From an uncultured Xanthobacteraceae bacterium (GTDB taxonomy: Bacteria > Pseudomonadota > Alphaproteobacteria > Rhizobiales > Xanthobacteraceae), in contig CATPBC010000234.1 in assembly GCA_955652195.1 (NCBI GenBank), positions 1 to 8,472 of the forward strand: a DNA stretch of 8,472 bases, given 5' to 3'. This document shows positions 6,003 to 8,472 of this stretch, in pieces. A program made the translations under genes and the position numbers. The number at the start of each line of letters is the position of its first letter. The stretch's first letter is position 1. The notes under the pieces are model-generated. The model made no database searches, was not told where the DNA came from, and worked only from the letters and a program-made list of their open reading frames with translations.

Positions 6003-6799
6003 CCCCGCGCGGACTGCGCCATGCCCCAGCGGTAGATCGTGGCGCGCTCGACCGAGCCGAACACCAAGCGCTCGGTCGCAAAGCCGATACCGCCGATGAC
6101 GAGAAGCGATGCCAGCATCATATCGGTATCGAGAAATTGCTTGGCGTCGAAGATGACCCAGCCCAATCCCCAATCCGAACCCGCCAGCATTTCGGCGCCG
6201 ATCACCGCGATCCAGGAGCGCAGGAACGATTGGCGCAAGCCGGCAATGATGAACGGCGACGCGCCGGGAATAATGACTTTCCAGAATAGTGCGTGTTCGT
6301 TGGCGCCCATGGCGCCCGCGGCGCGCAGCCAGATCGGGTTGACCGAGCGCACGCCGGACCAGGTATTGAGCAGCATCGGAAACAGCGCAGCATAAAAGAC
6401 AATGAGCACGCTCACGGTATTGCCGAGACCGAACCAGAGGATGAAAACCGGCACCCAGGCAAGCGACGGAATCGGCATCAGCGCACTGGTGAGCGGCAGG
6501 ACGAAATTTTCCACCGGCCGGAAACGGCCCATCATCACGCCCAAAGGCAGGCCGATGGCGATCGCACAGCCAAAACCGACCACCACCCGATAGAGCGTCG
6601 CCGCCGCATGAAACAGCATGGTGCCGTCGAGCAACGAAGCAAACAGCGTGTGCGCGATTGAACCAAGGGTCGGTGTCAATGCCGGCGGGAAGTAGCCGCT
6701 GCGCGCGACCACTTCATAGAGCGCGGCGGCCACAACGAGGGTCAGCACGCCGCGCCGCAATGAGTCCGACCGGACCGGCGATGCGCGTTTGTCCGTCAT
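5999..6799 (-). CDS. ABC transporter permease 2, NitT/TauT (SsuC/TauC) family
   Basis: Predicted 266-residue inner-membrane subunit forming part of the import channel. Hydrophobic segments are visible near 17-33, 68-91, 98-122, 128-146, 184-203 and 228-247, the usual six for this family. The cytoplasmic EAA loop that docks to the ATPase is at about 157-183 (WLRAAGAMGANEHALFWKVIIPGASPF, with the conserved Gly165 and Pro178). The ATG at 6799 overlaps the stop of permease 1 in an ATGA junction, indicating translational coupling; an alternative in-frame ATG at 6814 would add five residues. The stop TAG at 6001-5999 lies inside palindrome 2. It closely resembles permease 1, notably in the GLGW-IF-A-FL-TD-MLA segment and the RWGM ending, so the pair arose by duplication. 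The cognate ATPase and binding protein genes lie beyond the intervening opposite-strand gene. Confidence 0.93.
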   Translation of the reverse strand: MTDKRASPVRSDSLRRGVLTLVVAAALYEVVARSGYFPPALTPTLGSIAHTLFASLLDGTMLFHAAATLYRVVVGFGCAIAIGLPLGVMMGRFRPVENFVLPLTSALMPIPSLAWVPVFILWFGLGNTVSVLIVFYAALFPMLLNTWSGVRSVNPIWLRAAGAMGANEHALFWKVIIPGASPFIIAGLRQSFLRSWIAVIGAEMLAGSDWGLGWVIFDAKQFLDTDMMLASLLVIGGIGFATERLVFGSVERATIYRWGMAQSARG

Positions 6800-7617
6800 G
6801 TCATCATGCCCCATCGCACCACGGTGAAATTCTCCAGGGGCGCAAACACGAATTTCTCCAGCGCGAGTCCGATGAGCGCGATTACCGTGATCCCGGCCAG
6901 CATCACATCGGTGTTGAGGAATTCTTGCGCGCCGAAAATCAGCCAGCCCAATCCCCACGGAACGGCGGCCAGCATTTCGACCGCGACCAAAATGCGCCAC
7001 GCCTGCGCCAAGCCGAGCCGAAGGCCGGTGACGATGTACGGCAGCGCGCCGGGCAGAACGACGTGCCGAAACAACCGGCGATCGTCCGCGCCCATGACCT
7101 GCGCCGAACGCAGCCAGATCTCCTTGACCGCTTTCACGCCGGTCCAGGAATTGTAGATGATCGGAAAAGCGGAAACGAAAGCGACTAGCGCCACCGCGGG
7201 AACGTTGCCGGCGCCGAACCACAGCAGGAAGAGCGGAGCATAAGCGAGACCCGGAATCGGCGCGCCGATGCTCACCAGCGGCAGCAAAATATCTTCGGCC
7301 CGGCGCGAACGGCCCATGAGGACGCCCGCCGCAATTCCCGCGCAGGCCGCCAGCGTAAAGCCGACGATCAACCGTACGAGCGTGTCCAAGGCGTGATGTG
7401 GCAGAACGCCATTCGCGGTCAGCCGCGCGAAAGTTGCGGCGATCGCCTCCAAAGGCGGGAAGAACTGAACGGGCAAAAGTCCGAGATGCGCGATGGCCTC
7501 CCACAATGCGCCGACCACGACGAACGGATAGGCGTTGCGCCAGGCGCGCAAGAAAAGATGACACTCGCCGATCGCCGGAGCGGCGCCGAATTTTCCATGT
7601 TCAACGACATCGTGCAT
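6796..7617 (-). CDS. ABC transporter permease 1, NitT/TauT (SsuC/TauC) family
   Basis: Predicted 273-residue inner-membrane permease with hydrophobic segments near 31-47, 80-101, 110-133, 137-155, 194-213 and 235-255. The EAA loop lies at about 168-195 (WLRSAQVMGADDRRLFRHVVLPGALPY, Gly176 and Pro189). The chosen ATG at 7617 gives a normal length; the frame is open further upstream into the divergent gene, but that part is low-complexity antisense. No good Shine-Dalgarno precedes this ATG, so the start is uncertain; a GTG three codons earlier or a downstream TTG near residue 23 are alternatives. The last codons overlap permease 2 (ATGA), so the two are probably made together and may pair as a heterodimer. 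It is the first gene of the minus-strand series and is divergent from the oxidoreductase gene, 112 bp away. Confidence 0.9.
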   Translation of the reverse strand: MHDVVEHGKFGAAPAIGECHLFLRAWRNAYPFVVVGALWEAIAHLGLLPVQFFPPLEAIAATFARLTANGVLPHHALDTLVRLIVGFTLAACAGIAAGVLMGRSRRAEDILLPLVSIGAPIPGLAYAPLFLLWFGAGNVPAVALVAFVSAFPIIYNSWTGVKAVKEIWLRSAQVMGADDRRLFRHVVLPGALPYIVTGLRLGLAQAWRILVAVEMLAAVPWGLGWLIFGAQEFLNTDVMLAGITVIALIGLALEKFVFAPLENFTVVRWGMMT

Positions 7618-7622
7618 GGCGT

Positions 7623-7656
7623 TCACAGGATAATGTGAGCCTGGACCGGCGGACAA
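7623..7656 (-). promoter_or_regulatory. Tentative promoter with a dyad over the -10, upstream of permease 1
   Basis: On the minus strand, TTGTCC (7656-7651) and TATCCT (7632-7627) are separated by 18 bases, a weak -35/-10 pair (four of six matches each). A dyad TCACA-GGATAA-TGTGA (7623-7638) is centred on the -10 and could be an operator. Transcription from here would begin within a few bases of the ATG at 7617, which would explain the missing ribosome binding site. The half-site order is the reverse of the enterobacterial CRP site, so CRP is not implied. Confidence 0.25.
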
Positions 7657-7729
7657 GCATTCTTCCGCTGTCAGCGTTGCAGCAGTTGCGCGCTGTGCTA
7701 GGACATCATGGAACGTGAAGGAGTTGGCG

Positions 7730-8472
7730 ATGGCACCGAGTAACACGCAGAAAATCGGCTGGATCGGCATGGGCCGCATGGGCTTTCCCATGGCCGAACG
7801 GCTGATCAAAGCGGGCCACGATGTGTCGATCTGGAATCGCACCCGCTCCAAGGCGGAGCCGCTTGCCAAGATCGGCGGCAAGGTCGTCGATCGCCTATCG
7901 GATTTGAAATCGGTCGATGTGCTGTTCTCGATCGTCGCCACCGGCAACGACGTGGCGGACGTGCTGTACGGCGAGCACGGCGTGGCCGCCGGCGGCGGCA
8001 AAATGCCACCGGTGGTCGTCGATTGCTCGACCATTGCGGTCGAGGAATCCGCGGCAATCCGTCAACGGCTCAAGGCGCTCGGCGCCGATTTCGTCGCCGC
8101 GCCGGTGAGCGGCAACGCCAAAGTGATCAAAGCCGGCCAGCTCTCGGCGGTGGTCTCGGGCGCCGAAGCGGCCTGCAAGATCGCTATGCCTCTGATCGAG
8201 GTGTTCGCCCCGCGCGGCGTGTCGTATGTGGGTGAAGGTGAACTGGCGCGCGTCTGCAAAATCGCGCACAACGTGATGCTCGGGGTGGTAATGGAAAATC
8301 TGATCGAGATCACGCTTCTTACCAACAAGATGGGCGTGCCGCGCCACGCCTTCCTCGCGTTCCTCAATAATGGGGTGATGGGCTCGATGTTCACCCGCTA
8401 CAAATCGCCGGCGCTCGTCAATCTCGACTGGGCGACGACGTTCACGCCGGAGCTCCTGCGCAAGGATCTCGA
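7730..8472 (+). CDS. 3-hydroxyisobutyrate dehydrogenase-family NAD(P)-dependent oxidoreductase, partial (first 247 residues)
   Basis: Beta-hydroxyacid dehydrogenase family, enzymes that oxidise 3-hydroxy acids or reduce the matching semialdehydes. The N-terminal Rossmann domain has IGWIGMGRMGFPMA with the dinucleotide loop GMGRMG (13-18), then NRT (36-38) at the end of strand 2, a pattern usually linked to NADP preference. The substrate motif reads APVSGN (124-129), where APVSGG is more usual, followed by GQLSAVVSG. The likely catalytic Lys177 and its partner Asn181 are in CKIAHN. The all-helical C-terminal domain begins after this and runs off the right edge; about 40-50 residues are missing. 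AAGGAG six bases before the ATG at 7730 fixes the start; the upstream ATG at 7708 is out of frame. It is divergent from the permease genes. Its substrate, and any link to the compound imported by the ABC system, are unknown. Confidence 0.93.
   Translation, partial: MAPSNTQKIGWIGMGRMGFPMAERLIKAGHDVSIWNRTRSKAEPLAKIGGKVVDRLSDLKSVDVLFSIVATGNDVADVLYGEHGVAAGGGKMPPVVVDCSTIAVEESAAIRQRLKALGADFVAAPVSGNAKVIKAGQLSAVVSGAEAACKIAMPLIEVFAPRGVSYVGEGELARVCKIAHNVMLGVVMENLIEITLLTNKMGVPRHAFLAFLNNGVMGSMFTRYKSPALVNLDWATTFTPELLRKDL

Noticed and set aside
6800..7564. Minus-strand extension of the permease 2 frame upstream to 7564
   Set aside because: This stretch is the wrong frame of permease 1 and is Arg-rich with no homology; the ATGA overlap at 6796-6799 marks the true start.
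7623..7638. CRP/FNR-type binding site
   Set aside because: The half-sites are in the order TCACA-N6-TGTGA, the reverse of TGTGA-N6-TCACA, so the match to CRP is only superficial.
7618..8034. Upstream extension of permease 1 to 8034
   Set aside because: It runs antisense through the oxidoreductase gene and has Ser/Thr/Pro-rich, non-family sequence; normal family length is reached from 7617.

Overview
The window looks like chromosomal DNA of a GC-rich alphaproteobacterium, most likely of the Hyphomicrobiales (Bradyrhizobium/Rhodopseudomonas-like). This is inferred from base composition, good AGGAG-type ribosome binding sites, an orphan Bug/TctC binding protein, a NitT/TauT-type ABC importer, and dispersed palindromes in the intergenic DNA. 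No gene identifies a species.

Layout, left to right. (1) 1-258, minus: the N-terminal half of a (2Fe-2S) subunit of a molybdenum hydroxylase (IorA-like), cut by the window edge. (2) 401-1423, minus: a CobW/COG0523 metallochaperone-type GTPase. (3) 1473-2714, minus: a beta-propeller protein with LVIVD-type repeats. (4) 2763-3773, minus: an ABC substrate-binding protein (NMT1/SsuA-like) with a twin-arginine-type signal. (5) 3869-4627, minus: its ABC ATPase. (6) 4785-5771, plus: a solitary TctC/Bug-type binding protein. (7) 5781-6002: a non-coding block of three palindromes. (8) 5999-6799 and 6796-7617, minus: two paralogous ABC permeases joined by an ATGA overlap. (9) 7730-8472, plus: the N-terminal part of a 3-hydroxyisobutyrate dehydrogenase-family oxidoreductase, cut by the right edge.

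Read on the minus strand, the order is permease 1, permease 2, [palindromes plus antisense tctC-like gene], ATPase, binding protein, LVIVD propeller, CobW GTPase, Mo-hydroxylase Fe-S subunit. Together these suggest an uptake-and-oxidation locus: an ABC importer brings in a small organic compound, and a molybdenum hydroxylase (large subunit expected left of the window) oxidises it. The CobW GTPase and a histidine-rich propeller are of unknown role. The substrate cannot be read from the sequence.

The most noteworthy points are the splitting of the ABC transporter genes by an oppositely oriented tctC-like gene with repeats on both sides; a compound palindrome of four alternating half-sites that supplies the stop codon of permease 2; a palindrome that overlaps the ribosome binding site of the CobW gene; two short tandem repeats in the divergent promoter region; and the association of an LVIVD propeller carrying regularly placed His motifs with a CobW-type GTPase. 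No tRNA, rRNA, CRISPR array or transposase gene was seen.
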